Origin: Metaphire vulgaris
Lineage: Eukaryota; Annelida; Clitellata; Crassiclitellata; Megascolecidae
NCBI GenBank assembly: GCA_018105865.1
Contig: CM030870.1
Coordinates: forward strand, 4,749,120-4,813,119
Length of the DNA: 64,000 nucleotides
Direction: 5' to 3'
This document shows, piece by piece, positions 21,601 through 32,500 of this stretch. The notes below the pieces were generated by a model, which saw nothing but the letters and a program-made list of their open reading frames with translations, ran no database searches and had not been told where the DNA came from. The position numbers and the translations under genes are program-made. Each line of letters starts with the position of its first letter. Position 1 is the first letter of the stretch.

Positions 21601-21929
21601 CTCGGCGGAGAAAGCAGCCGGATGAAAACGGAGAACAGACGGTGAAAGAGAGCGCCGAACGCGGCGGCGCGGGACAGAAGCGAACCTCGAAACAGGATGA
21701 AGAAACTCGTCCCGGGCCGAAGAAAAGGCGCCTTGAAAGCGAGGAACAAAGTCCCGAGAATCCCGAAGCAATCCGCAAAGACTCGGCGTCGGAGAAGGAC
21801 GAGGCCAGCGGCGGGGACGATTCCGAGAACAGCGAGGACGGAGACGGCGCGAAGGACAAGAGCGACGTTTTCGGCTCCATGCATTTTGAGCCTCTTTTTG
21901 AAATCAAACCTATAGTTAAGAAGGATTGA
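15643..21929 (+). CDS. ADD zinc-finger protein without SNF2 domain (ATRX-ADD type)
   Basis: Predicted nuclear chromatin reader. Exons: 15643-15707, 16518-16572, 17315-17349 (GC donor), 17963-18213, 18984-19055, 19611-19717, 20080-20263 and 20785-21926 plus stop. All phases agree up to the last exon. The start is the first ATG after an in-frame stop at 15568. Residues about 62-133 are strongly acidic (EDDEEDEDEQ, DDEDEEMEEEEMEE). Residues about 162-290 form an ADD domain very close to ATRX: CTACEH, FYRHPVLRVLLC, CRWCAEGGDLICCDFC, AFCKGCIERNLGR and WYCYVCHP. A helical stretch (LEKLLAATQSM, MKLWRAFVAYKKSFLDIE) and a charged tail follow. No helicase motif appears before the stop, and a - strand gene comes next, so this resembles the separate dADD1 of Drosophila. 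The last exon changes frame near 21000-21064 and 21557-21640. Confidence 0.85.
15843..16330. mobile_element. tRNA-like SINE (family A) plus LINE tail
   Basis: GACACGGGTTCAATCCCGTAG is a box B, followed by GGAGCCCCTAAGGTCGACTC as in the copy at 3002-3120. From about 16130 the - strand resembles LINE C-terminal sequence of the kind that reads RSRKRWIENI. Both lie in the first ADD-gene intron. Confidence 0.5.
16872..17137. mobile_element. hAT-like MITE CAGAGGCGGACC
   Basis: CAGAGGCGGACC to GGATCCGCCTCTG is flanked by perfect ATTCTTTT duplications. It contains ATGACCTTTTTTTGCTCGTC and CTTTTTTGCTCATCAGC, two copies of the shared motif. Confidence 0.85.
17598..17772. mobile_element. hAT-like MITE CAGAGCCGTAGC
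   Basis: CAGAGCCGTAGCTAGGG to CGGTTATGGCTCTG is flanked by GGTCTGAC on both sides (perfect 8 bp). It carries GATGACCTTTTTAGTTGTCA. It lies 190 bases before ADD exon 4. Confidence 0.85.
18600..18792. mobile_element. pogo/Tigger-like MITE, copy 1
   Basis: TACAGTGGATCCCTCTTAAT to ATTAAGCGGGTTTCACTGTA is flanked by TA. The interior repeats GCATAACCCACATAATCGCA-like units and contains ACGTCCCGGCTATTCGCATA. A second copy in the opposite orientation is at 27499-27684. Confidence 0.8.
19077..19214. mobile_element. Inverted-end element CATATAGTACGTACGC
   Basis: GGGCTCGTCCATATAGTACG at the left is roughly inverted at the right as CATACTATATGGATGGACCC. Relatives are at 23722-23842 and 42409-42553, and a split copy surrounds the LINE at the window start. 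It overlaps the 3' side of ADD intron 5. Confidence 0.6.
19611..20990 (+). CDS. ADD domain exons (GATA-like finger plus PHD)
   Basis: Three exons carry the zinc ligands. The first gives CTAC in VMCTACEHRI and the Cys of LLC. The second opens with RC, then has CRWC, CC-DFC and FCKGC. The third gives WYCYVC. The EGGDLICCD core and IERNLGRQEL are nearly identical to human ATRX. The residue before the first PHD cysteine is Ala (DDACRWC), where human ATRX, as I recall it, has Gln (DEQCRWC) contacting H3K9me3. Confidence 0.85.
19979..20058. mobile_element. TTAA piggyBac-like MITE, full copy
   Basis: TTAA|CCCCTTAACTGGGGATCC to CCCAGTTAAGGGG|TTAA gives 13-bp or longer inverted ends and TTAA target duplication. 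The core has GGATATATCC and GAGTTACAGTTAAATAC. It lies 21 bases upstream of the ADD exon that starts at 20080, so it occupies the branch-point region of that intron. Confidence 0.8.
20521..20598. mobile_element. 78-bp hairpin MITE (mariner-like), copy 1
   Basis: ACAGGGTGACGCAAAAAAAC pairs with TTTTTTGCGCCACCCTGT, and CCGGACTA with TAGTCCAG. The whole element folds into a hairpin around CATTTAATA and is TA-flanked. Two more copies are at 23645 and 56804. Confidence 0.8.
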
Positions 21930-21950
21930 ACTAAAGAAATTGAACAATCG

Positions 21951-22128
21951 TACAGTAGAACCTCGTTATATCGAAGTTCAAGGGACCGTGATAAATACTT
22001 CGATATATCCAAGGTTCAATATATCCGATTCCTGTATCATTAAACACTTTTGGCGGGACCGGCGCTCAAACTTCGATATAAACGTGATTTCGATATAAGT
22101 GAGTTCGATATAATGAGGTTCTACTGTA
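21951..22128. mobile_element. pogo-like MITE in the ADD gene 3' UTR
   Basis: TACAGTAGAACCTCGTTATA and TATAATGAGGTTCTACTGTA are inverted ends with TA flanks. It starts about 20 bases after the stop codon and precedes the first poly(A) signal, so it is probably transcribed as part of the mRNA. Confidence 0.75.
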
Positions 22129-22316
22129 TGTGGCATCAGTTGAATTGTCAGAGATGATGGCTTCTTCCAATGTAAACTGTATTTTTGGTTAAACTCGAAC
22201 CAGAAATTAAACATTAGCATGTTTCGTTTGAAAGTTCTCTATTCAGTTTGTTGATTGGTTTTGTGTTAACTATGGACCTTTATAAAGTTCTGTTTTGTTT
22301 CTAATTTTGCTGTCTA

Positions 22317-22322
22317 AATAAA
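22317..22322 (+). promoter_or_regulatory. Candidate poly(A) signal of the ADD gene
   Basis: An AATAAA hexamer lies about 390 bases after the stop codon at 21927-21929, in an A/T-rich context. It is the first canonical hexamer I noticed downstream. Confidence 0.5.
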
Positions 22323-22568
22323 TTGAACTATAAAAAAACTTGTTGAATATCTTAGATAGTTAGTAGCATTAAAATACATTATGCATGGGTGAGTTTGTGT
22401 GGGTGTGCTCTGTTACACCTTTTACAAGAATTACTTAAATTCTAAGTTTTAGCATAAGGTTTGTATTTTATTCATGTATTGGTGCATATATTATTCAGTC
22501 ATCAGCAGGAGACAAATGTTTGAGGTGTTTGCTCACCAGAGATATTTACCAAAAAATGTCAGTGAGCC

Positions 22569-22807
22569 CAGGGCCGCCGAGGGGGAGCAGCTGCCCAGAG
22601 GACCTGTGATCTGTAGGTAACTCGGTCGATGGCATTGCTTGTTGACCCCGATAGGCAAAAAGGTCATCACTGCTTTTTGTTACTTGATGTACTCAAAAGT
22701 ATTCGTGAAAAGTCTGATAAGCAAAAAAGTCGCCACCAGTTTCTAAACTTTCCAGGGGCCCCGTGACTACTCTGCCCAGGGGCCTGGAATTTCTCTCGGC
22801 GGCCCTG
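22569..22807. mobile_element. hAT-like MITE CAGGGCCGCCGAG
   Basis: CAGGGCCGCCGAGGGGG and CTCTCGGCGGCCCTG are inverted ends. The interior has AAAAAGGTCATCACTGC and CTGATAAGCAAAAAAGTCGC, the shared motif twice. A related copy is at 44456-44774. Confidence 0.75.
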
Positions 22808-23644
22808 GACGTGCCTTGCCTAATTCCGGAACCCCTTGGTTAAGCCACTGCAAGTCACAATCAAACACATTACAAAACATATAAAATAAATGATATGCTC
22901 TTCTTTAATGCAAATTCTGTTTTACAAAAACGCCGAAGATTTATACGCAAAATAGATTATATTAATAATTATCAAAACCAGAACTATTCAAGTATCAAAG
23001 TGGAAATGGAAACAATACAGAATCTCACAGCAAAAATGTAAGTTACCAGATTTTACAATAAAAATCTCACGTTATTTTCACTGAAGTGTTTAACATATTC
23101 AGTCACAAGTACACTGTACAGTCAAACCCCAATAACACTGACTCTGATAACAAGGACCCTTGGTTAAAACACTGGATCGCTTGTTCCCTGTCCCATGAAT
23201 CAGTGGGAATTTACTGTACATGGAAGCATATACACCTCACAATCACATACATCATTACACCCATACAAATATTAGAAAAATTTAAGAAGTAGAAATCTAA
23301 AATATAAATAATAGAAATGGAATTTATACAAGTGCAAACTACCAACATAAGCAAGTTGAACACTTAACTTGCCTTCATCACTTTAAATTAAATCAACAAA
23401 TGTCGGAATTTCACGTAAAATCAGGTGGTTTCAACAAGGTTTTTACTGTCATGTCACTCAAAGAAGCTGTATAGTCCCAACCACTGCAGGAGTGAAGTGT
23501 CAACTAAATCAACACAATACCACTGGCATAGCCACAGCATGGGTGGCGCCCCCTATCCTGGCAGGGACTGGTTGTGGGATTTGTGCAGAACTGTCAAGTA
23601 GTTGGGGAGTTTAGGCAGTATTGCGATATCGAGGAGAATGGATA

Positions 23645-23724
23645 TACAGGGCGGCGCAAAAAAAAACCGGACTAGTCACATTTGTTTGCATTTAATATAG
23701 TCGTTTTTTTTGCACCACCCTGTA
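23645..23724. mobile_element. 78-bp hairpin MITE, copy 2
   Basis: It has the same design as 20521-20598: ACAGGGCGGCGCAAAAAAAA to TTTTTTTTGCACCACCCTGT, with ACTAGTCACATTTGTTTGCA in the centre. Confidence 0.8.
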
Positions 23725-23842
23725 GTATGTATGCACTGAGGGAAGGTTGGATTCAGGAGATTTTGCACATGTACAGTGTGCAAACGGGTGGAAGGGGGCT
23801 TGAAAATATGCTTTTTGCATACGTACTATATGGATGGGCCCT
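23722..23842. mobile_element. Element with GTACTATATGGATG end, copy
   Basis: It contains TATGTATGCACTGAGGGAAG, TTTTGCACATGTACAGTGTG and ends GTACTATATGGATGGGCCC, as in the copies at 42409-42553 and (inverted) 19077-19214. Confidence 0.55.
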
Positions 23843-24058
23843 TGACAAGGTTTTTTGCTCGTCAAGACTTTTGGCCTGAAAATGTCTGCATGCCACCCAT
23901 TCTAGAATCATGGCTTTGCCACTGTATGACACACTAATAAAAGCACAGGTCAAGGTCAACATCACGGATTGAATGGAAATGTCAACAACAGGTTTACAAA
24001 ATAAATATCAAATCGTTGGGCATCAAAGAAACAAGAGCAAAAAAAATCAACCAGTCAA

Positions 24059-27000
24059 TCAGACAGCTGATTCTTGTACGAACTTCCCCGCACTCTGCTG
24101 CCATGCATTCAGCTGTTTCTGCGTGACTTCAGGAGTGACCGCAGCAGCAGCTGAGCAGCTGTTGGAGTCGTCTGTCAACACTTTTTTGAATATCGGCTTC
24201 GGTTTGATTAAATTCGTGGGTTTCGCGACGACCTCTAAAATGGCCGAGTCATTCAAAATGGAAGCCTTAGACGACGAATTGACGTCGTCCAACGACCTCT
24301 CTTTCACTCGTTCGTTCGTCGTCTTATTTCCGTTCGTAGGCGGCGGCGGCGAGGGCTTTTGCTGGAGAGGCTGAGTCGTCGAACGAGTCATCGCAGAACG
24401 ACCGACAAACGAAGCGTTTCCGTTGAGATGTCTGTTAACGGTCCACTGGGCATTCGGAGTTCGCCGTGGAAGAGGTTTTTCCGCAGCGACGCGTGAAAAC
24501 TGTTTGATGTCCACGAAAAAGGAGCAGAAGAAGAGCTCGTGCGGTGTTCGGTGGAAGCATTGGAGTTGTTCGAATGATTCGGAGAGTTAACTGGTCGAGC
24601 GGATTGGACAGAGTTGTTGTTCTTATTGGGAGAAACAGATCTTGATGTAACAACTAAATATAACAAGATCAAAACAATATAAACACATACACAGATATAA
24701 CGACAATGTAATTAAATAATTAATTATCTAAGGTATATCTTAAAACCTATCACATCTTTTTATAATCAAGGGCAATATATACAGTAAGAGAGCCTCAAAT
24801 ATAATTTTTATCACTAACTAGAAATGCACAATACAGTCATATAACAACAGTTATAATTATGAAAGATTTATTCAATTTCTAAAATAACACTTTAAAAACA
24901 GCTTCTATGCATAACAGTAAACTGTTGATTTAGGCCTGTGACCAATCAATTAACAAAAATATATTATTAAACAGGTTACATTTTAATACTTCTATGACCT
25001 AATCACAATCAATCAACCAATCGATCAATCAACCAACTTATATGGCGCCACTAGCATAATGCCTAGGGTATCACCAGGGTGCGATTTGCGGGGGGAAGGG
25101 GGGAATCTTCCCCCCACTGCCCAACTGCATCCCCCCTACTGCTACATCCCCACCACTACATCCCCACTGTTACAGTTTCCAACAACTACATCCCCCCCAA
25201 GCTATATTCCCCCACTGCTAGAGACAACTAGGGTATCACATAGACTAGCATATAGTAAACCGCAAAGTTTTGCAAGGAGAACAGATGAGACAAGATACTG
25301 TTGAATCCAACCTGAATCAGTCTCAAGGCTTTTGATATCATGGTAACCAAGCAGCTGAGAGATACGCTTGTCCAGCGCTGTGTGGCATCGAGATTTCGCT
25401 TTCCGTCTCTTGTAGAAAAGCAGGTACGCCATTCGGGAGACAATGCGATCTTCGCGTATTTCAGTCACCTTCACATCATCGTAGACGTACCACTGACCGT
25501 TCAGAGGATTTCTACATATCGCTGAAAACAGAGCAGTAATCACCAATCACAGAAAGTTAATAAAAAGTTAGGCTTTCAAAAAATTTTCAGTCTCAGATAC
25601 CTGACAACAGTGACAGTTTTACATAATGCATAGAAGTCATTGCAACAAAGACATTAACAAACAGCTGAAAAACAATACAGTTACATTTTACAAAAATACA
25701 GGCCACAGTGTCCATCTCCCCTTTTGAGGAGATGGACTCTCCCGAGAGAGTCCATCGCTAATCTCCCGGGAGAGAGTGGATGTGGGACAGACATAGGAAA
25801 TTATAATATAGGATTTTGGTCAGAAAATAAAACTGCAGATAATGGCAATAAACAATTGAATAACAATATTTATATTGCAAAGAAAATTGCATTCTTTTCA
25901 ATTAAAAGTCAATTGACGAGTTAATTTATAAACGAGCATTTAAATCCATTTGTACACATAACAGCGAGAAATCCTATATTCTCTGACCTTTATAATGCCC
26001 TTGAGACATGGCACCATCATGGTTACACACACCATAGAGATCAAAGACGTAATCATCTGGCCTGATTACATCGGGTTGACTGTCCTTTGGCGATCGATCT
26101 TTTGTCAAATGGTAAGTCATGTCGAGCCCGGTAACTGGAAAGTTGATGCGAGTATTAAGTTTCGATCGGTTTTTTCCATCCTGAAAAGTGCAGCACAGCC
26201 GAAGATATGACAGCTAACTTCTGTATCAAATTATGTCACATACATGACCTTGAAAATCACAGACTGCATGCATATGTATACATACGTATAATTTACAGGG
26301 CTTTTTTTCAGTGGGAACGCATGGGAACGGCGTTCCCACACCTTTTTTGCCAGATTGTATATATAATTATGGATATGTAATAATGTGTTTGGGAACGTAC
26401 AGGTATGGCGTTCCCACACCTGTTTTGTTGAGCAAAAAAGGATGAGTTCCCAAACCTTTTTTCCTAGAAAAAAAGCCCTGCGTATAAAGGAAAAGAGATG
26501 AATCCATCATACTTTGTATTTCAGGTAATAACAATAATAACAACTAGGTTATAATCAATCAATCAATCAATCAATCAGTCAGGCAGTCAGTCAATCACTC
26601 AATCACTCACTCAATCAACCAACCAACCAACCAACCAACCAATCAATCAATCAACTAGCTATTTATACTGTCCATGTTCAGTTAATGTTTACAAGTGCAT
26701 TAAAAAACAACATAAAATAAAATGTGCGTCTCTTGTAAGTGGTATAGTAGGATTTCTCCTGTGTTGAAAACCACAAAAGTTTCATCTCTTACAGGTTTTG
26801 AACCCAAAACTTTCAGATTAACCTTAAGACGTACGGCAGTTTCCGTTTGTAAAGTATTGGCCATGATTACCACAGATACAAGGTGCTTAACTTCTGTACC
26901 TGTCTGAAACGTTTCAGGTGGATGACCATGACGTCAGGTAGGGAACATAGATTCAGTGACTTCATGGTTCCCCGCTGGTGCTTGTGACAGTTAGGACACA

Positions 27001-29478
27001 GCCACGAATCTTCGTCACCAAGCTGAAACAGGCCAACCAAAAACACCCCGTCAATATTTCTTTTACAAAAATTCAAATATTTATGATTAAAATCCAACCA
27101 AATAAAGGGACTATCTGAAAAATATCGAACAGTATCCATGGGATTTGGAGTAGTTTCTGCTATTCATACTAAACACCCACTCGCCCTTTTGATTAAATGA
27201 CCCGGCATGAATGACCCCATGGCTATAGCTGCTTCATTTCGAGATTAAGCGCATAGGAATAAGGAGCTACTTGGTGCATCTTTTGAAAGCGCTATAGAAG
27301 TTAAGGAGATTTTACTTTAATTTTTTTACATTTTAAACTGTTAATCTTGTTACCTGCTCCTGCTGAGTAAATGCACTGAAACAGTCTTGGAGATCGACGG
27401 CGTTCTTCTGATGCATGGAAGCCTTTATCTGATCATAGGTGAGATCATGTCGTACGGATCGGATGAGTATTCACAAGCATTCTGAAAAATAAAAATAATA
27501 CAGTGAAACCCGCTTAATTGCATAGGTGCCATGCAAGCCTTGCTTATGCGATTAACTGGGCTATGCGAATAGCCGGGACGTCTGATAATTAATTGTACGC
27601 ACAAAACACTGGTTTGGGTTTTTATGTTGTTATGCAATTATGCGGGTTATGCAATTACCAGTAAGCGGTATGCGATTAAGTGTAATACTTATCTTGCATC
27701 ATGTCTCATTGCTGCATTTTCAACTGCACGCCTGGAAGGAATGCACAGTTTTTAACCCCTTAACCATGTATTTAACTGTAACTCAATGTAAAATGGATGG
27801 ATATATCCGGGGTCCCCAGTTAAGGGGTTAATTAAAAAACGATGTCCATAAATATTGTAACAAGTGCATTACACGACGTGTAACACCAAAAATCCTATAA
27901 TGTAATTTCCTATGTCTGTCATTCCGGCAGCCCACTCTCTCCGGGGAGAAGAGATCTCCCAAAAGGTGAGATGGACGCACTGCTCATAGCCGGAGCTTGA
28001 CGGCTAAAAGCTATAGGGCAACAGAGCGGGCAGTTCGACCCCCCCCAAAAAAACCACCCCTTCGTCCTTACCCCAACCCCTCCCTGACTTATATAACTGC
28101 AAACGGGTACTTGCTGTCGATCATGCATCAACACAATATATATGGATCATAAAAATAAAACTGTTCAAAAAGAAATTAACGTTAAAATTTGCCCGTAATT
28201 TCTTTACGGGCAATTTCCTAGCAGCTCATAAAAATCACATGAACAGCACTTGCAATATGATTGTAAATAATCAAGAAGAATTCTCTCATTCGAAATGAAA
28301 AATGTCAGCCAAAAAGTCATTAAATTTACAGTACAAAACTATACTGAAATTTATATATGCAAAAAGCCTAAGAATCAACTTTAACTGTATTTTTAGCACA
28401 GCATTTTCCAAAACACTGACACTCAATAGCATTTATAATTATCCACAGTAAATGCTATTTACGGAATGACAACACAAGATTTAAATGCTCATTTAGAAAT
28501 TAATTCATCAATTGTGTAAATTTGCTCATAATTTGTGGGATTAAAATTTAAAAAATCCATTGATTACCTTTTGTAATCAGTGTACCTCCATTCCAAGACC
28601 AGCTTGATGTGTGGAAGAACACTTTCAGAACAGATAGTCAGCACACTACATAAGACAAAACACATCAAAGCTTATACTGCACATCACTGGAAAACAATTA
28701 AAATATCAAATATCAAATAACAACAACAACAATAATATCATAATTATACAGTAGAATTTTGTTATAACATACCTAACAGGTCTGTAAAATACAGCATGTT
28801 ATATATCCTAGGCACGCTATATCCAATACCACCCAATATGGTAGCACATCACACTGGATTGTATATTGCAGTTCATTATAAGTCAGGTCAGGTCAGGTTT
28901 TCGTCCTCTAGCTGTGTCCAGCTATTGACTTCTCCATGACATCTCTCCAAAGTTCTCTGTCCTTTGCTATTTCTTCTAAAGTCATTCAGTGTCTTCCATC
29001 AATTTTTCCGTTGAGATTCAGCCCTGCCATGTGCAGATCCTCTTCCAATCCGTTCACCCATCGTCTTTTCGGTCTTCCTTTAGATCTTCTTCCTTCCCTT
29101 CATTATGAGTGGGCATACGCTATATCCGAGTCTTTTATAAAAAAGTTCTACTGTAATAACTCATTCCTGGTAAAACAAAAACTAATCCAGTGTAGCCTCT
29201 GCTTATGCTTTTGGTAAAACAAAAATTTTATTTCGGTAAATTAAAAAGAAAAAGCATGTCGCTCAACAACAATGGTAAGTAAACTGAATCTTTAACTCTA
29301 CAACAAACTAAGAAAGAACAGCCTACTGGTCAACAGACACAGCGTACAGAGGCAGTTCATCAGTGTCACACAGATATACGCTTTTGCTGACGTCCGACAT
29401 TAGTCTCATCGAAAACTGACTTTCCACAATCACCTAAAATAATAACAATAACAATAACAATAACAATAATAATAACAC

Positions 29479-29509
<31 letters not shown>

Positions 29510-32500
29510 TAATAATAATAATAATAATAATAAGCATGAACTAATAAAGTTGGCAAATCATACAAAGTAGTACCTAGGACACCTAACAACATAAAACGAA
29601 AAGTGCGTATTTCGTGGTTTCTTCAGCGGGGTAGCGAACATTGGTCACGGCCAGCTAGCTCGCCTTGATCTGCCTCGGTCATCATATTTTTGTTTATTCT
29701 GTATTCAAACTGAATTGGGTCAGAAACTGCCTCGGAATTTGAAGCATGGAGGTAATGAGGTCACACTGCCTGTAAGCCATTTAGGCAGCGGTGATCGGAT
29801 CTACTTTCCAACAACGTTGGAGTAGAGAAACCGTTGACGTCTATTAATAGCCGTCAATGAGAGAAACAAAAGATGGTCTGTGATTGGGTTTTCCACGTGC
29901 CATTTAGCTGAAGAAGTAGTGCATTGTAAAATAAGATGTTCCAACGAAAATTCTTCATATAACTGCTTCACAGTATCACTGATGTAAAAGCTGATCATTT
30001 CAAAGTAAATCCAATCATGTACGAGATAACAGAGATGAAAAATTATTATTGGCTGCCCTCTTGTGCATTGCAGCATAATCCAGTCCAGTTGAAAATCAGA
30101 AAAACCAGAAATTTCAGAAAGTTCACAAATTTAAATGGAATAAATTCACCGTGGCGAATTACTTCACAAATCAGAAATAAAACTAAGAGAACGCCAGCAA
30201 TAATACTGCCCACGAAACCAAACTAAAACCTTCTAATCCAGCGGCCACGACACATAACAAACGCATAACATAAAAGCATAACACAAACTAAGACAAAATT
30301 TGAGATACCCGGTCAGTGCCGGATTAAGCACCGTGGTGGCCCATAGGCAGTCAAACTTTTGGGGCCCCAAGGGCCAGGCCCTAATGACTACTAGAATGCC
30401 ATTGAAGTGTAAACATTATTGTATGACGTCAGCGTCGTCACATGCCTTTCGCATAGAGCTGTTCTTAAGAATAAGTAAAAATTTCTTTCGTCACTGTCTC
30501 GTGGAGCCCCTAAAAGTCACGGGGCCCATAGGCAGTTGCCTACTCTGCCTAATGGGTAATCCGGCACTGTACCCGGTACTCTCTCTACATCACTTAATCC
30601 TAATATATAAAATATGACAAATGAATTCCTGGATTCATACATAATGAGACCATCAGTTATAACCTGCCTGTCAATTTACCTTGAGATACTGTTGCTCACC
30701 TGTTCCATGTTTCCTTCTGGAACCATGAATTGCATTCCACGCAGCAGTGCTCCCTTCAGCTCCAGCATTGTGGACTCTCGACTGACATTTACCACAAAAG
30801 GACCTCCAAACCTCCAACCAAATCAACAGCAACATACTCAGTTTCACAAAATGATCAATTAATTATAAAAGCACCTACAGCCAGAAACAAAAAAGAATAT
30901 AACTGAAAGTTATTTCAGTTTACTAATTTACTGTAAATTACTATAAACAATATTATTATTCTTATACTTTGTTATCTAATTAATCCAGGAATATGATCTT
31001 AATTTGTGTCCATTACTTTTGATGAAAAAATGTATTCTTGTTTTTCTTTTTTTCTTACATTATTCAATGGAAGCCATTAATTAAGGCTCTATCCTGTTCT
31101 ATTATTATGATTTATTCTAGTACGTTGTATGTTACTCCAGTTGAGTTAGAAATAAACTTCATTCATTCATTCATTCATTCATTCAAATGCTTCATTATAA
31201 AATATACAGCGTAAACAATTCTGTTGACAATTACAACACATTTTCAGGCAACTGCACTTTAATGAAATATAAATTATTCTAAATATGACAAAAAATTAGT
31301 CAAAGATATTGACTCTAGTCTAAAATGCAACAACATTAAATTCACAGTTATTTTATTAAATCATTTATAACCTGCCTTCCATTGCCAGAATAAAGAATAA
31401 ATTTCAATTATGGTAAATTATGCAATAAAAATGCAAGATGGAAAAAAGCCTAAAGCTGCCGTCATCAGTAAACGTTTTACAACGTATTTGTCAGGCAAAA
31501 AAAACTGCCAAATAAACACGACCAATTATCGGAAATCCAAAGTAGAAAAGCAATAATTTTTACCGGCTGCTCTGCTTTGCGCCGTCTCTAACTCGATTCA
31601 TCGCAACAATGCAGACGGTTTCATTGCCTGAGTATTCGCTGTCAGACGTGTTGCCACCGCTGCCTGAATCATCGTACAATTCTATCGCGTACAGAAAGTC
31701 CAGGGTGTCCAAGTCCACAAGCAAGTCCGTGTCGTGAAGAGTCGACTGGAATTTGCCCTCGTATATCTGGGTCAGCAACAGCTGAAAAAGAAAACACCAA
31801 ACACAAGACTTACTGCACATCAGTGGTTCTTAATATTTTTGTGATTACGTACCCCTGAAACAAGTATAAGAGAGCAAAGAACTTATACCACCAGACCATG
31901 TTCCATGACAAAATGTTATGCTTTGCAAAAAACTGAAAACAATTACAAACTGCAACAAACATCTGTCACAGATTGCACATAGGTCAGAAAGTGGGATTTT
32001 CTTTAGAATTTTTAATTTAGTACACAAATTTCTACAGCATTTGTATACAGTAAATTGTAGTAATAGCCTTTACAACAGATTTCATTTTCTGGTCATTCTG
32101 TGTACTCCGACAACGTCCTTCAAGTACCCCCCCAAGGGGTACGAGTAACCCCGGGTTAAGAACTACTGCTGTACATAAAGAAACAGCACCTTTAACCCCT
32201 TAACTGGGGAATAAATCTGTAACTCAATGTAAACTGGACGGCTCTGAACCGTCGTGCCCGGTTAAGGGGTTAAGAAATTACTACAGATAAACTCTCCACA
32301 AAGATTGCACTGAACCACCAAAGTACCCTAACTGAGAACTTTTATGGCATGAGATGGCTTCATTACTGCTCTAGTACAAGGCAATAATCCAACAATGCGC
32401 CAGATCTACATTGGCTTTTAGCTGTCCAGCTTCCCACTGGGAATCAAACAGTTTTTTGGAGGAAGCTGTCTCAGTGGCATGTGGGCGCCCGGGGCCAAGC

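Larger units (their letters stand above)
22323..24058. other. Convergent intergenic region (ADD gene / USP gene)
   Basis: No coding sequence was recognised. It holds a hAT-like MITE (22569-22807), a hairpin MITE (23645-23724), an element with the GTACTATATGGATG end (23722-23842) and A/T-rich unique sequence. The 3' end of the USP transcript must lie here on the - strand. Confidence 0.6.

Noticed and set aside
21041..22012. 323-residue - strand frame opposite the last ADD exon
   Set aside because: It is a GC-rich antisense frame without recognisable domains, whereas the + strand has coherent coding sequence and conserved blocks.
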